Shown here piece after piece: positions 9,490 through 19,066 of a stretch of 64,000 bases of DNA (the first letter of the stretch is position 1; each line of letters begins with the position of its first letter). The stretch comes from Staphylococcus piscifermentans (lineage in GTDB: Bacteria > Bacillota > Bacilli > Staphylococcales > Staphylococcaceae): NCBI RefSeq assembly GCF_900186985.1, contig NZ_LT906447.1, positions 2,542,001-2,606,000 on the forward strand, in the 5' to 3' direction. Both the position numbers and the translations under genes were made by a program. The notes beneath the pieces are model-generated. The model worked only from the letters and a program-made list of their open reading frames with translations, was not told the DNA's origin and ran no database searches.

Positions 9490-11340
9490 TTAATAAACGT
9501 CACGTTGATAGCGTTTGTCTTTTTTCAATTCTGCTAAATAATTTTCTGATTCTTCTTCAGTCAAGCCGCCTTCTTTTTCTAAAACATGGACAATTGCTTG
9601 GTGTACATCTTTGGCCATGTTTTTTTCATCGCCGCAAACAAAGACAGCTGCGCCATTTCTTAACCAGTCATAGAATTCTTCGCTATTTTCATCAATCAAG
9701 TGTTGAACATAACGTTTCTCTTCTTGGTCTCTTGAGAAGGCCAAATCTACTTTTTCCAAGACGCCACTATCCAGCCATTCTTGAATTTCAGTTTGGTATA
9801 AGAAATCCGTTGTAAAATGCGGATTTCCGAAGAATAACCATGTTTTGCCTGTTAAATCCAACTCTTCACGCTCTTGTAAAACAGCACGGAAAGGCGCAAT
9901 ACCTGTTCCTGGTCCAATCATAATGACAGACGTTGTTTCATCAAATGGGAATTTGAAATTAGGGTTTTTCTTCAAGTACACTTTCAATTTATCGCCCGGT
10001 TCTACTCTTTCTGCTAATTGCACACTGCAGACGCCTGAACGTTCACGGTCGTGTGCTTCATAGCGGACCGCGCAAACTGTAATGTGGACTTCATCTGGAT
10101 TTGCTTGGTTACTGCTAGAAATAGAATAGCTGCGTGCCGGAATTTTTCTCAAGAATTGATGTAACTGATCAGGTTGTAATGCTTCAGTCGGGAAGTCATC
10201 CAATAAGTCCAGCAAATCACGGCCGTAAATATATTCTTTCACCCATTCATTATCTGAAAGACGATCCATCAATTCTTCGTTGTCGAAAATTTGAGCTGCG
10301 CCTTCCAACAATGGTTTCGTTAGTTTGGTAATTTCGAAATAAGAAGTCAATGCATCTGATAAAGTCATTGTTCCACCTTGGGTATCGACTTCAATTTCTT
10401 GTTCAGAATCCCAATCTTGCATTTCGATTAATTCACTAACAAGTTCTGGGTCATTTTCAGGTAAGATATTAATCGAATCTCCTGGCGCATATTCTTCGCC
10501 ATAGCCTTCTAATGAAAGTTCAAGATGGCGCACTTCTTTGTCAGAACCGCGTCCTGTAAGATTAATATTTTCTAATACTTCAGCTTCATACGGGTTCGTA
10601 CGTGAGTAAACAGGGGCAGCTATATCATTTTGAATCGGTTCACTTTGCGCATCTTGAACGACTTGCTTTACCTCTTGGTCACCTAATTCGTTGATGATAT
10701 TGTCAATCCATTCATTCGCTAATTCTTCAAAGTCAATATCACAGTCTACACGCGGCAAGATACGATCTGCCCCTAATTCTTCTAAGCGTGCATCGAAATC
10801 TTTACCTGTTTGGCAGAAGAATTCATAAGATTGGTCACCGAGTGCTAATACGGAGAAGCGTGCACCTTCTAAGTTAGGCGCTTTGCGTCCATATAAGAAA
10901 TCATAAAATGAAATTGCATTGTCCGGTGGATCCCCTTCGCCATGTGTGGAAGTCACAATCAATAAATCTTCTACTTTTTTCAGTTCTTTCGTTTTATATT
11001 GATCCATTTCAGATAATGTGACATCGAAATCATTTTCTTTCAATTTGCTTTCTAATAGTTCAGCCACCCATTGTGCATTACCAGACTCAGAGCCGAATAA
11101 TACTGTGATTTTTCTAGGCTCGATGACTTGCGGTTGTGCTGCTTGTGCACCTTGTGTTTCAGGTACTTGTACAGCTCCAGCTGCTGGCGTTGGAACTGCA
11201 CCGGCTTCACTGCCTTGCATATTAGCTGTCAAATAACCGCTCAACCAAAGTTTCTGGTCGTTGGATAAGGTTGATAAAGCTTGGTTAATAAGTTGTGCCT
11301 GTTCATCGTTGAACGGACTGTTTGTTGATGATAAGTTCAA
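9490..11340 (-). CDS. cysJ: Sulfite reductase (NADPH) flavoprotein alpha subunit
   Basis: The 616-residue diflavin reductase has a flavodoxin domain starting [18 protein letters not shown] (about residue 80), an FAD-binding middle with RSYSISSS and an NADPH domain with [11 protein letters not shown] and FGNPHF. It transfers electrons from NADPH to CysI. The start is a TTG (11338-11340) with AGGGGG seven bases upstream. A 160-base gap with a CymR-like motif and a possible promoter (TTGGAA, 17 bases, TGATAA) separates it from cysH, so two transcription units are possible. Confidence 0.95.
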   Translation of the reverse strand: MNLSSTNSPFNDEQAQLINQALSTLSNDQKLWLSGYLTANMQGSEAGAVPTPAAGAVQVPETQGAQAAQPQVIEPRKITVLFGSESGNAQWVAELLESKLKENDFDVTLSEMDQYKTKELKKVEDLLIVTSTHGEGDPPDNAISFYDFLYGRKAPNLEGARFSVLALGDQSYEFFCQTGKDFDARLEELGADRILPRVDCDIDFEELANEWIDNIINELGDQEVKQVVQDAQSEPIQNDIAAPVYSRTNPYEAEVLENINLTGRGSDKEVRHLELSLEGYGEEYAPGDSINILPENDPELVSELIEMQDWDSEQEIEVDTQGGTMTLSDALTSYFEITKLTKPLLEGAAQIFDNEELMDRLSDNEWVKEYIYGRDLLDLLDDFPTEALQPDQLHQFLRKIPARSYSISSSNQANPDEVHITVCAVRYEAHDRERSGVCSVQLAERVEPGDKLKVYLKKNPNFKFPFDETTSVIMIGPGTGIAPFRAVLQEREELDLTGKTWLFFGNPHFTTDFLYQTEIQEWLDSGVLEKVDLAFSRDQEEKRYVQHLIDENSEEFYDWLRNGAAVFVCGDEKNMAKDVHQAIVHVLEKEGGLTEEESENYLAELKKDKRYQRDVY

Positions 11341-11446
11341 GTCTCTTCCCCCTATATATTCAATTTATTCTTAGTTTTTTAGTAGGAATTATGCTTAAAA
11401 AAATATATTTTACGGAACCTAAACGCTTATCACTATTACGCCGGTC

Positions 11447-11463
11447 TAATTCCAATAGGATTA
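11447..11463 (-). promoter_or_regulatory. CymR-like operator motif in the cysH-cysJ gap
   Basis: The reverse strand reads TAATCCTATTGGAATTA, an excellent fit to the CCNATNGGAATT core remembered for CymR. It overlaps the TTGGAA of a candidate -35 box for cysJ. Repression of cysJI in cysteine-rich medium is inferred. Confidence 0.5.
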
Positions 11464-11502
11464 CTAAGAATTAACAACAAAATTTTTTGCCGCGACTTAA
11501 CT

Positions 11503-12228
11503 TTAAGACTTACGGCCTACATGCAGTCCGCATTCGGTCTTCATATTGTTCGACCATCTGCCTTCTCTGGAATCTCCACCTGCTGCTACAGGCGATGTAC
11601 ATGGTGCGCAGCCGATACTCGGATAATTCTGATCGTGAAGCGCATTGTATGGTAAATCATTAGATTTAATGTAATCCCATACATTATCCCAAGTCCAATG
11701 GATTAACGGACAGACTTTCACAGATTGAAAACGTTCATCTTTATTTAAAAAGTCTGTGTTTGCTCGTGTAGGAGACTGTTCTCTTCTAAGTCCTGAAACC
11801 CAGGCTGTTTGTCCTGTCAAGACTTCTTCTAACGGTTTCACTTTACGAATATAACAACACTGATTAGGGTCTCTGCGCCATAGATTGTCGCCGTAATGTT
11901 CTGCTTGTTCGTCTACAGTTAAGTCTGGTTTCTTTAATTCAATGTTCAGTTCTGGATACTTTGCTTTAACGCGTTCGATTAAATCATAAGTTTCTTCAAA
12001 ATGGAGTCCTGTATCGAGAAATACAATGCGTGCATCTGGCTTCACTTGTGAAATCAAATCAATTAAAACAATGCCCTCAGCTCCGAAACTGCATGCATAC
12101 ACAATTTCATCTCCATAGGTATCATAAGCCCATTTCAAGACTTGATACGCACCCTTCGTTTCATCAAAGATATTTAATGAATCAAATGGGTGTGAGGCGA
12201 AGTTTGTATAAGTGATTTTAGAATCCAA
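11503..12228 (-). CDS. cysH: Phosphoadenylyl/adenylyl-sulfate reductase (iron-sulfur type)
   Basis: The 241-residue protein is of the PAPS/APS reductase family: [12 protein letters not shown] at the N-terminus, [11 protein letters not shown], and a C-terminal catalytic cysteine in ECGLHVGR. It also has [12 protein letters not shown] and GCAPCTSPV, the cysteine pairs that bind a [4Fe-4S] cluster in APS-type reductases. It reduces activated sulfate to sulfite using thioredoxin. The start is a TTG (12226-12228) with GGGGAG nine bases upstream. It is the first gene of the cluster. Confidence 0.93.
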   Translation of the reverse strand: MDSKITYTNFASHPFDSLNIFDETKGAYQVLKWAYDTYGDEIVYACSFGAEGIVLIDLISQVKPDARIVFLDTGLHFEETYDLIERVKAKYPELNIELKKPDLTVDEQAEHYGDNLWRRDPNQCCYIRKVKPLEEVLTGQTAWVSGLRREQSPTRANTDFLNKDERFQSVKVCPLIHWTWDNVWDYIKSNDLPYNALHDQNYPSIGCAPCTSPVAAGGDSREGRWSNNMKTECGLHVGRKS

Positions 12229-12320
12229 ATAAATACTCTCCCCTCATATTATATAAATTTTGCGAGTTACAATTCAAACAGTAACGATGTATGAATTGTC
12301 TGAAAATAATTATGTTAAAA

Positions 12321-12349
12321 ATCATACCGCGTTCTTTTATTCATGTCAA
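12321..12349 (-). promoter_or_regulatory. Sigma-A promoter of cysH
   Basis: The reverse strand has TTGACA (12344-12349), a 17-base spacer and TATGAT (12321-12326), a near-consensus promoter about 90 bases before the cysH start. Confidence 0.75.
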
Positions 12350-12540
12350 TGAATTATCGGAACATTTACAAAATTAATATCTCATCTCTTTTTATACTTA
12401 TTTACCCCTCTTTAGAGACCGGTCAGACTCCGGGAAGTATATAATTTTATTTTTAAGACTACTCTCCCAGTTCTTTTTTCAAAAAATGAATAGAGCGGGT
12501 GAAGGGTTGTGTTATGATGAGGAACGAAAGAGGTGGGATC

Positions 12541-14127
12541 ATGGGAAGTATTGAAGCGAATCATATTTCATTGAGTATAGGGGCCCGCTGTTTATTTGAA
12601 GTCTCACATTTAAGTGTGCAACCACGTGCACGTATCGGGATTGTGGGCAGAAACGGCAGCGGAAAATCGACTTTACTCAAAGTTTTAAGCGGAGCGATTG
12701 AGCCTGACAGCGGACATGTTAATCGCAAGGGTATAATTGCACACATTCCGCAATTTACTCAATGGAACAGTCACTTGAGCGGTGGCGAAATGATGCGGAA
12801 GTATGTTTCTGAAGCTTTAAAGAAAAATGCGGATATTTTATTTGCGGATGAACCGACAACGCATTTGGACGTAGAAGCAATTGAAGCTTTAGAGTCAGAA
12901 ATCAAGCAGTTTACAGGTGCGTGTGTGATTATTTCGCATGATAGAACGTTCTTAAAGCGGACTTGCCAAACAATATGGGAAATCAATAATCAGACAGTTG
13001 CTGTATTTAATGGCGGTTATGATGCTTATGCTGCACAAAAAGCGGATTTGGAAAAGCAAGCGTGGGATGATTATCATCAATATGAGCAGAAGAAAAAGCA
13101 ACTGGAACAAGCAATTCAGTCTAAACAACAACGTGCGCAAGGAGCCACAAAGGTGCCTAAGGGAATTGGAGCGAATGAAGCAGCTAACTTCAAGCATCAC
13201 TATCAAGGGAAACAGAAAAAATTAGATCAAAATGCAAAAACAATGCAGAAGCGGTTGGACCAACTGGAGGTAAAACAACGTCCGGAAAGTGTTGAATCTA
13301 TTCAATTAAGTTTACCTTTTGCAGACAAGTTGAGAAATAAATCGGTGATTCACGCAGATTATTTTTCAAAATCTATTGGTAATAAAGCATTGTGGAAAGA
13401 TGCTTATTTTTACATGAACGGCGGCGATAAAATCGGCTTAGTCGGAGCAAATGGTTCAGGTAAATCAACGTTCCTAAAAGCAGTTGTAGAAAATGAAGAA
13501 GGTCTAAAACTGTCTCCAAGTTTACGCATTGGGTATTTAAGTCAGAAGTTAAGCGAATTAGATGAAGACAAAGATATTTTGAATTTCATCAAAGCGCATA
13601 GCGAACACGACGAAACTTTGATTCGAACTGTATTAGCACGTATGCATTTTCGTAGAGATTCAGTTTATAAGAAGATTGCAGTGTTAAGCGGTGGTGAAAA
13701 AGTCAAAGTTGCTTTATGCCAGTTGATTTTAAGTCCTTTTAACTTATTGATATTAGATGAGCCCACGAATTCATTAGATATTGAATCTATTGAAGCTTTA
13801 GAACAGCTCTTAAAAGATTATGAAGGCACAAGTATTATTGTATCTCATGATCGAGAATTTTTAGCGAACGTTACTAATAAGATATTATATTTATCCGATC
13901 AACAATTAAAGTTGTTTAATGAAGACTATCATCATTTCGTTAAAACACTAGAACAGCCTGAAGTTACAGAAGACAAAACAGCATTACGTAACCAACTCAT
14001 GTTAATAGAAAATCGTATTTCAGACATCTTAAGTCGTTTGAGTCTCAATCCCTCAGATGAACTTGATGCCCAGTTTCAAGAATATTTGAAAGAAAAAAGA
14101 ACGATACTTGAAAAATTAAATGAATAA
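12541..14127 (+). CDS. ABC-F ribosome-protection-type ATPase, Vga-like
   Basis: A 528-residue soluble protein with two ABC domains. The first has GRNGSGKST (residues 36-44), LSGGE only about 35 residues later, and LFADEPTTHLD. The second has GANGSGKST, LSGGEKVKVAL and LDEPTNSLD. A charged linker of about 90 residues joins them, and there is no membrane domain. The short first domain and the C-terminal ISDILSRLSLNPSDELD stretch strongly resemble Vga(A), which frees ribosomes from lincosamides, pleuromutilins and streptogramin A. A housekeeping ABC-F role is an alternative. The ATG at 12541 follows AGGTGG; the longer GTG start has none. An extended -10 (TGTTATGAT) lies just upstream. Confidence 0.8.
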   Translation: MGSIEANHISLSIGARCLFEVSHLSVQPRARIGIVGRNGSGKSTLLKVLSGAIEPDSGHVNRKGIIAHIPQFTQWNSHLSGGEMMRKYVSEALKKNADILFADEPTTHLDVEAIEALESEIKQFTGACVIISHDRTFLKRTCQTIWEINNQTVAVFNGGYDAYAAQKADLEKQAWDDYHQYEQKKKQLEQAIQSKQQRAQGATKVPKGIGANEAANFKHHYQGKQKKLDQNAKTMQKRLDQLEVKQRPESVESIQLSLPFADKLRNKSVIHADYFSKSIGNKALWKDAYFYMNGGDKIGLVGANGSGKSTFLKAVVENEEGLKLSPSLRIGYLSQKLSELDEDKDILNFIKAHSEHDETLIRTVLARMHFRRDSVYKKIAVLSGGEKVKVALCQLILSPFNLLILDEPTNSLDIESIEALEQLLKDYEGTSIIVSHDREFLANVTNKILYLSDQQLKLFNEDYHHFVKTLEQPEVTEDKTALRNQLMLIENRISDILSRLSLNPSDELDAQFQEYLKEKRTILEKLNE

Positions 14128-14130
14128 ATC

Positions 14131-14168
14131 AAAGAGGAACCGATAGTTAAACTCAGTTCCTCTTTCAA
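14131..14168. terminator. Bidirectional terminator between convergent genes
   Basis: AAAGAGGAAC pairs with GTTCCTCTTT around a 15-base loop, between the ABC-F gene and the glycosyltransferase gene. Confidence 0.8.
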
Positions 14169-14177
14169 TATCTTAAA

Positions 14178-16076
14178 TTAGGTTATCGGCTTTACAAAGT
14201 CTCGGTTAGCAGTCATATATGTCCCCTTATCTGTCTTCAAACGCGGCGTGCCATTAGAAGAGAAAACGATTTTATCGATATTTACAACATCGCCTTTCGC
14301 AAACTTCGAACCTGCTTCCTCTTTAAAGTTACGGTCATTATAGGCCTTGCAAACTTTCAGCACTTGTACGCTTGCAGGAACTTCTATTAAATATTGATCT
14401 GCCACCGTATCATCCAAAACAGCGACGAACTTTTTATTTGCAGTCACAACTGAACCGTCTTCCAAAATAAGACGTGGCGTCCCTTTTTCTGTATATTGAT
14501 TTCCCTTCACCGCAAACAATTCACCAACCTCAATTTCGCGTGCAGCCTCTTTTTGAAATTCCACATCTCCATACACTTTAAATTGCTTAATCGCATAAAC
14601 TTTACCTGGATTTTGATCATAATACTTAGTAGTATCAACAAATTGAGGTTGATCGGCTGCTTTTTGATAACGCTTATCTTCAAATTCAGCTTTAAATTGT
14701 TGCCGCTTCAATGCAGGATGCTGGCTAGCACTTGGCAAATTCATATTAACTGTGCATGGACGATAGTGATTATAGGTGATTTGAATATTAAAGTTGAAAT
14801 TCACTTCCTCCAACTCTTTCGTCGGAATACGCAATCTTCCGCCCCTGACCTGATATCCAACATCTCTGGTCACCGCTTCGTCCCCCAGCTTCACCAACTG
14901 CACACGACTAATTTGGGCAGACATGCGTTTATAAAGATAAACCACCTCATAGAATTGGCCATCCGCTTCTTCCGTACCGCCGTACACGGCAAAGAAATCT
15001 TCAGAGAGAGGGGCAACTTCTTGTAATTCCTCTGGCACTGCAAAGTGGACTAAACCGTTTGACACATAACGTGGTGCACGTTCACCTTTAACCAGAATTT
15101 TAATAAGTTTCACAACTTTTTCTTTATCAGAATGATTAAGTAATTGGTAGACTTTTTCATATTTATCTTCAGTAAGATAATCTCTAATATTGAGATGATG
15201 GTGTTTTAACACCGTTTCCATTTCCGCAAAAGCGTCATAAAAGGCTTGTTTATCCTCACTTTTTAAGAAACGTTTATTGATAAAGAGGCGGGATAAATAG
15301 TCCATCTCTATAATACGGCTGATAGCATTGTGGCGTGCCGTCTCAGGGATGTCTAATTCAAATAATTTTTTCAAGATTTGTAAGTTGCAAGTCGTCTTTT
15401 CAAAGATATCTGTTTCGCTGATTAATGAGCGATTCGCACCATAACGATTGACGTGATAGGCAGTCGCTTCATTCATTCCTGCAGTTTCCGATTTGGCAAT
15501 CACTTCAGTGAAGAATAATTTATCTTCACCATACTTCATGTATTCAAAACGGATATCGTTTTCTTTAATAACGGAGGATTTTATAATTTTGCCGGGCGGG
15601 CCTACTGCTCTGAATATTTTATCTATTTCATAAGGAATAAGGTTAGATGCTGTTTCGTATGAAGAGAAGCGAGCAATTTTACGCACAGAATGATTTTTGT
15701 GTCGTAAACTTTGTCCAAATAAAATATCATTTTGTGTGCCTAATGCTTGTTGCAGCAGTTTAGGGAAACCTTCTGCATCCAACCAATCGTCTGCATCTAA
15801 AAAAATAATATAGTTACTATCAGAAGCGTCTATTCCTACGTTGCGAGGCATTGCAGGGCTTCCTGTATTTTCTTCTAATTGTGTTGCACTCACATAGTTA
15901 TATTCATTTTCATATGTTTTTATCTTTTCTAAAGATTGATCAGTAGAAGCATCATCTACAAAAATTACTTCTATCTGAGATTTATCGAGATCTAAGTTAT
16001 CAATTGATTGCATTGTTTTATCTAAAAATAGTTCTTTATTGTAAACTGGAACGATGATTGCTAAATCTTTAGTCAC
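14178..16076 (-). CDS. GT2 glycosyltransferase with C-terminal DUF5776-like repeats
   Basis: The 632-residue protein begins with a GT-A family 2 domain: IVPVYNKELFLDKT, VDDASTD (residues 40-46) and the metal-binding LDADDW (about 93-98). The middle resembles the trimerising part of wall teichoic acid glycosyltransferases such as TarS. The last 120 residues hold two similar modules, each ending in GTPRL...TANK/RDFV, like the DUF5776 cell-surface module. It probably glycosylates a wall polymer from the cytoplasmic side; the acceptor is unknown. The start is a GTG (16074-16076) behind GAGGAGGG. It is transcribed alone. Confidence 0.75.
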   Translation of the reverse strand: MTKDLAIIVPVYNKELFLDKTMQSIDNLDLDKSQIEVIFVDDASTDQSLEKIKTYENEYNYVSATQLEENTGSPAMPRNVGIDASDSNYIIFLDADDWLDAEGFPKLLQQALGTQNDILFGQSLRHKNHSVRKIARFSSYETASNLIPYEIDKIFRAVGPPGKIIKSSVIKENDIRFEYMKYGEDKLFFTEVIAKSETAGMNEATAYHVNRYGANRSLISETDIFEKTTCNLQILKKLFELDIPETARHNAISRIIEMDYLSRLFINKRFLKSEDKQAFYDAFAEMETVLKHHHLNIRDYLTEDKYEKVYQLLNHSDKEKVVKLIKILVKGERAPRYVSNGLVHFAVPEELQEVAPLSEDFFAVYGGTEEADGQFYEVVYLYKRMSAQISRVQLVKLGDEAVTRDVGYQVRGGRLRIPTKELEEVNFNFNIQITYNHYRPCTVNMNLPSASQHPALKRQQFKAEFEDKRYQKAADQPQFVDTTKYYDQNPGKVYAIKQFKVYGDVEFQKEAAREIEVGELFAVKGNQYTEKGTPRLILEDGSVVTANKKFVAVLDDTVADQYLIEVPASVQVLKVCKAYNDRNFKEEAGSKFAKGDVVNIDKIVFSSNGTPRLKTDKGTYMTANRDFVKPIT

Positions 16077-16224
16077 AACAGTCCCTCCTCGTCTGCATGG
16101 TCTTCTGAAATATTTTATTTATTTTTTACCCGCTACATAAAAATTCATGTTTACAAAGGGAGGAGGGCTAAAAATAGTATTAAAGGTATTGTTGAATTTT
16201 AAATCAATAGGATTTATTTAACTA

Positions 16225-16500
16225 TTATATCTCCATCTCACGTCCAATAGTTCTTCCGAAATCAATTTCTAATTCAGTGTATTTACCGCCGTTTTGATAA
16301 AATTTTTCAATTCTATCTTCCATATTATTCTCTTTTTTCTTAATAAGAATCTCGTCATTACTTTTTTGAATTTCCACTTTATCTCTTATTTTCAAACCTG
16401 AAAGCTTCATAGTTTGATTGCTTAAACTTAAAACTTTAAAATCCTCTACTCCCAAAGTACGTTTATACGTCAAATTAATATTGTGTAAAGATCGAGGCAT
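16225..16500 (-). CDS. Orphan MazE/AbrB-type antitoxin-like protein
   Basis: The 91-residue protein has an AbrB/MazE-like swapped-hairpin stretch (residues 22-52, including VLSLSNQTMKLSGLKIRDKV) and a C-terminal tail, FYQNGGKYTELEIDFGRTIG. That tail resembles the tail of the MazE encoded at 42187 (FFEQGGSYEDYETHQWGE). Such tails normally wrap the toxin. No MazF-like ORF follows in the 150 bases to the next gene or precedes it, so it is an antitoxin without partner, or a stand-alone regulator. AAAGGAG lies nine bases before the ATG. Confidence 0.65.
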   Translation of the reverse strand: MPRSLHNINLTYKRTLGVEDFKVLSLSNQTMKLSGLKIRDKVEIQKSNDEILIKKKENNMEDRIEKFYQNGGKYTELEIDFGRTIGREMEI

Positions 16501-16647
16501 TCAAAAACACTCCTTTTGTATAATAAAATAATTGTATTCCAAGTACTTACATAGGTAAATACAAATGGGATGCATATATTAAATTAGATTATTTAATGTT
16601 ACTAATTGGACACTTTTAAAAACAAAAGACTTGTGACTCGTGTGAAT

Positions 16648-16697
16648 TAAAAAAGCAACCTTCCAATATACATAAACGTACATTAGAAAGACTGCTT
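16648..16697 (-). terminator. Terminator after the frameshifted exoprotein gene
   Basis: On the reverse strand AAGCAGTCTTTCTAAT pairs imperfectly with ATTGGAAGGTTGCTT, followed by TTTTTT. Confidence 0.7.
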
Positions 16698-16709
16698 ATC
16701 TTTATATTT

Positions 16710-17305
16710 TTAACGATAGTTTACAAATGCTTTGTATTGCTCAACATTATGAATGCCTTGTTGTACTGAGCTAATCGCATTAACTAATTCATAGCCTGGT
16801 TGCGCTTGGTTCAATACAACTTGTGCTTGCTCTACTGTCTTTTCAATTGTGCTTCGTCTTGATTCATTGAATGACTACTTTCAGTTAACAAACTGTTTGC
16901 TTTAATAATTAAATTTTGTAGCTCTGTCTTTTTACCTTGAACATCTGAACTACCCTTTTCAGTTTGTAAGTAGATTTGGAATACTTCGTTATAGACAACT
17001 GATAATTTATTAATCGCTGTTACAACTTGTGAATCATTTGAGGCATTTTGTTGTTTTTTAGCAAAGAAAATCGCTTGATTTAATTTGTTTTGATAAAGCG
17101 TTGCGCCAGATTCTTTCGCCATTGCTTTATAATATGAACTTGCATTAAGTAAGTTCTTTAAGTTTTCTTTGGCTGTTACATTATAGTCACGGAATTCATA
17201 CGCCCCATAAGAAGCAGCTTCAGCTTGATTTGAAAATACGCTCGCTCCCGCTGATCCAAGTAAAGCTACTGCTAATCCTGAGAGTAAAAATTGTTTAAAA
17301 TTCAT
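16710..17305 (-). pseudogene. Secreted staphylococcal exoprotein gene with a frameshift near the 3' end
   Basis: The intact reading frame (16832-17305) gives 157 residues. It has a clear signal peptide (NFKQFLLSGLAVALLGSAGA...) cut after QAEAA or similar, then a helical secreted domain starting YGAYEFRDYNVTAKENLKNL. It stops at TAG just after QDEAQLKRQ. In the adjacent frame the same codon style continues (IEKTVEQAQVVLNQAQPGYE... to FVNYR and TAA at 16710-16712), adding about 45 residues. The total length is off by one base, so a single-base indel around 16840-16855, near an AAAA run, is likely. A sequencing error is the alternative. Function of the exoprotein is unknown. Confidence 0.75.
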
Positions 17306-17464
17306 CGTTGTTATCTCCTTTAATTTACATACTCAAATTGTAAGTCAGAAATAACTTTTATTGAATTAACTAATTATTAAATTTTAATTATTTTATTCAA
17401 AGAATAGATGAGATAAACTTATAATCATCGGGTATAGAAGAACGACAATGAAAGGAGAATTGTA

Positions 17465-17869
17465 ATGCCACCAAAACATATAGTGTCTGCTTCATGTGTT
17501 GTATTAAACGACGAAGACAAAATTTTATTAATTAAAAGCCCCTTGCGCGGTTGGGAAATTCCTGGCGGTCAAATTGAAAACGGGGAAACCATTCGAGAAG
17601 GTGTCATCCGCGAAGTCAAAGAAGAATCAGGCGTTGACGTTGAGTTGACTGAGTTCTGCGGTGTTTTTCAAAATACAGAGCATTCTATTATCAACAACTT
17701 GTTTAAAGGTAAATATATCAGTGGTCAACTTACAATAAGTGACGAAAGTTTAGAAGTCGGTTTCTTCACTTATGCAGAAGTAATGGAAAAAGTAACCTGG
17801 GGAAATTTTACTGAACGTATACGTTTGTGCTTTTCTGAGGAAAAGAAACCTTTTTTAATTTCATTTTAA
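17465..17869 (+). CDS. Nudix hydrolase
   Basis: The 134-residue protein contains a full Nudix box, GGQIENGETIREGVIREVKE plus ESGV (about residues 36-59), fitting GX5EX7REUXEEXGU. It should hydrolyse a nucleoside diphosphate linked to another group, using magnesium; the substrate is not predictable. GAAAGGAG lies before the ATG. It stands alone, divergent from the frameshifted exoprotein gene. Confidence 0.85.
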   Translation: MPPKHIVSASCVVLNDEDKILLIKSPLRGWEIPGGQIENGETIREGVIREVKEESGVDVELTEFCGVFQNTEHSIINNLFKGKYISGQLTISDESLEVGFFTYAEVMEKVTWGNFTERIRLCFSEEKKPFLISF

Positions 17870-17978
17870 ATGCCCAATAAATAACTTTTCCTAGTATCAA
17901 ATATTGTTTTCTATATTTTTCTGCTTCGCAAATCATTCTCTAATATTACTAATTATATACTCTCAAGTTTATACACTA

Positions 17979-18014
17979 AAACACAGTAACCCCAAGAAGA
18001 TTACTGTGTTTTAA
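17979..18014. terminator. Bidirectional terminator
   Basis: AACACAGTAA pairs with TTACTGTGTT around an 11-base loop, between the Nudix and the convergent PTS_EIIC-type gene. Confidence 0.75.
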
Positions 18015-18019
18015 ATTTC

Positions 18020-19066
18020 TTATACTTTTGTTAGTTCTGGATTTATTTTCGATTGATATCCTGTAACCTCACTATTTCGAATAGGATAATTTCTAAATAA
18101 ATATGACATAACGATACCTACAATAAAGCAGATTATTGCAGCAATCGCAGCATATTTCAACACTTCTAATGCAGGATTAAATCCAAACATTACCAATATA
18201 CCTGGTGTTGGTGCTGCAGTGCCTGGTGCGTCGTTAATTAAACCTGAATAAGCAATTACCATTCCAGCAAGTCCGCCGCCTATAAAGTTTGTAACATATA
18301 TCGGCACAGGATTTGATGATACTAAATCCGCTTTTGATAAAGGTTCAATTGCAATAGAAATCACAGATTTCAAATTACCGATTTTCAGGCGATGCAAGAG
18401 AGTTGTATTCATAAAGCTGGAAGCAAATGCTGTTAGAGCGGCAACTGCCATCGGAGCACCTGTTAATCCTAACATCGCTGTAAGTGCCATAGAACTCAGC
18501 GGTGAAGTACCTACTACTGTGATAATACCGCCAAGTATTAAGCCCATAAGCAATGGACTTGCTGCCATCGCTGCATCAATGATACCCCCGATTTTCAGCA
18601 ACGACCCATCAACTAACGGGGTAAAACCTACTCCTAATAGACGCGCTAATGGGATACAGAAAATCACAACTATGATAAAGTCTAATCCATTTGTAATTTT
18701 CTTTTCTATCAATCGAATAACAAATGTCATGAGATAAGCTCCGAATAATGCTGGAATTAACCCGATTCCTGCAAATGATACAGCAAGCAAAGCTGAATTT
18801 TGTGTGTTTATTTTTCTAGATAAAGCGACTAGAAAACCTACAATAACACCACTTAATGTCCCTGCTAATTTCCCTGTTTTTTTCAAAAATTCAATATGTA
18901 AGATATCTCCCAAAACATATCCCTGAAGCGCTTCAACTAAAAATGTCGCAATTGCTGCAGTAGCCAAAGCCCCCATTACTGCACGGCCATCTGGTGCATA
19001 ATATGTAAATAACGTGAAAAAGACTAAGATGAGTAATAATAAGCCAGTACCAATTATAATATCTAT
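18020..19066 (-). CDS. PTS_EIIC-type (PF13303-like) membrane protein, probable non-ATG start
   Basis: A polytopic membrane protein with about ten hydrophobic segments, resembling the stand-alone PTS IIC-like proteins of staphylococci. The first ATG (18976) gives 318 residues, but it has no ribosome site and removes a membrane segment. The same frame stays open upstream and encodes DIIIGTGLLLLILVFFTLFT, then YYAPDGRAVMGALA. AAGGAG lies exactly nine bases before an ATA codon (19064-19066) at the place where homologs as I remember them start. I therefore extend the gene to 348 residues. Either ATA serves as a rare start or the ATG was lost by mutation. Substrate unknown. Confidence 0.65.
   Translation of the reverse strand: MDIIIGTGLLLLILVFFTLFTYYAPDGRAVMGALATAAIATFLVEALQGYVLGDILHIEFLKKTGKLAGTLSGVIVGFLVALSRKINTQNSALLAVSFAGIGLIPALFGAYLMTFVIRLIEKKITNGLDFIIVVIFCIPLARLLGVGFTPLVDGSLLKIGGIIDAAMAASPLLMGLILGGIITVVGTSPLSSMALTAMLGLTGAPMAVAALTAFASSFMNTTLLHRLKIGNLKSVISIAIEPLSKADLVSSNPVPIYVTNFIGGGLAGMVIAYSGLINDAPGTAAPTPGILVMFGFNPALEVLKYAAIAAIICFIVGIVMSYLFRNYPIRNSEVTGYQSKINPELTKV

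Noticed and set aside
12343..12450. 33-codon ORF upstream of the ABC-F gene as an attenuating leader peptide
   Set aside because: No ribosome site and the likely promoter lies after it, so it would not be on the ABC-F transcript.
14496..15026. 176-codon ORF antisense to the glycosyltransferase
   Set aside because: Low-quality composition, no ribosome site, fully overlapped by a convincing gene on the other strand.
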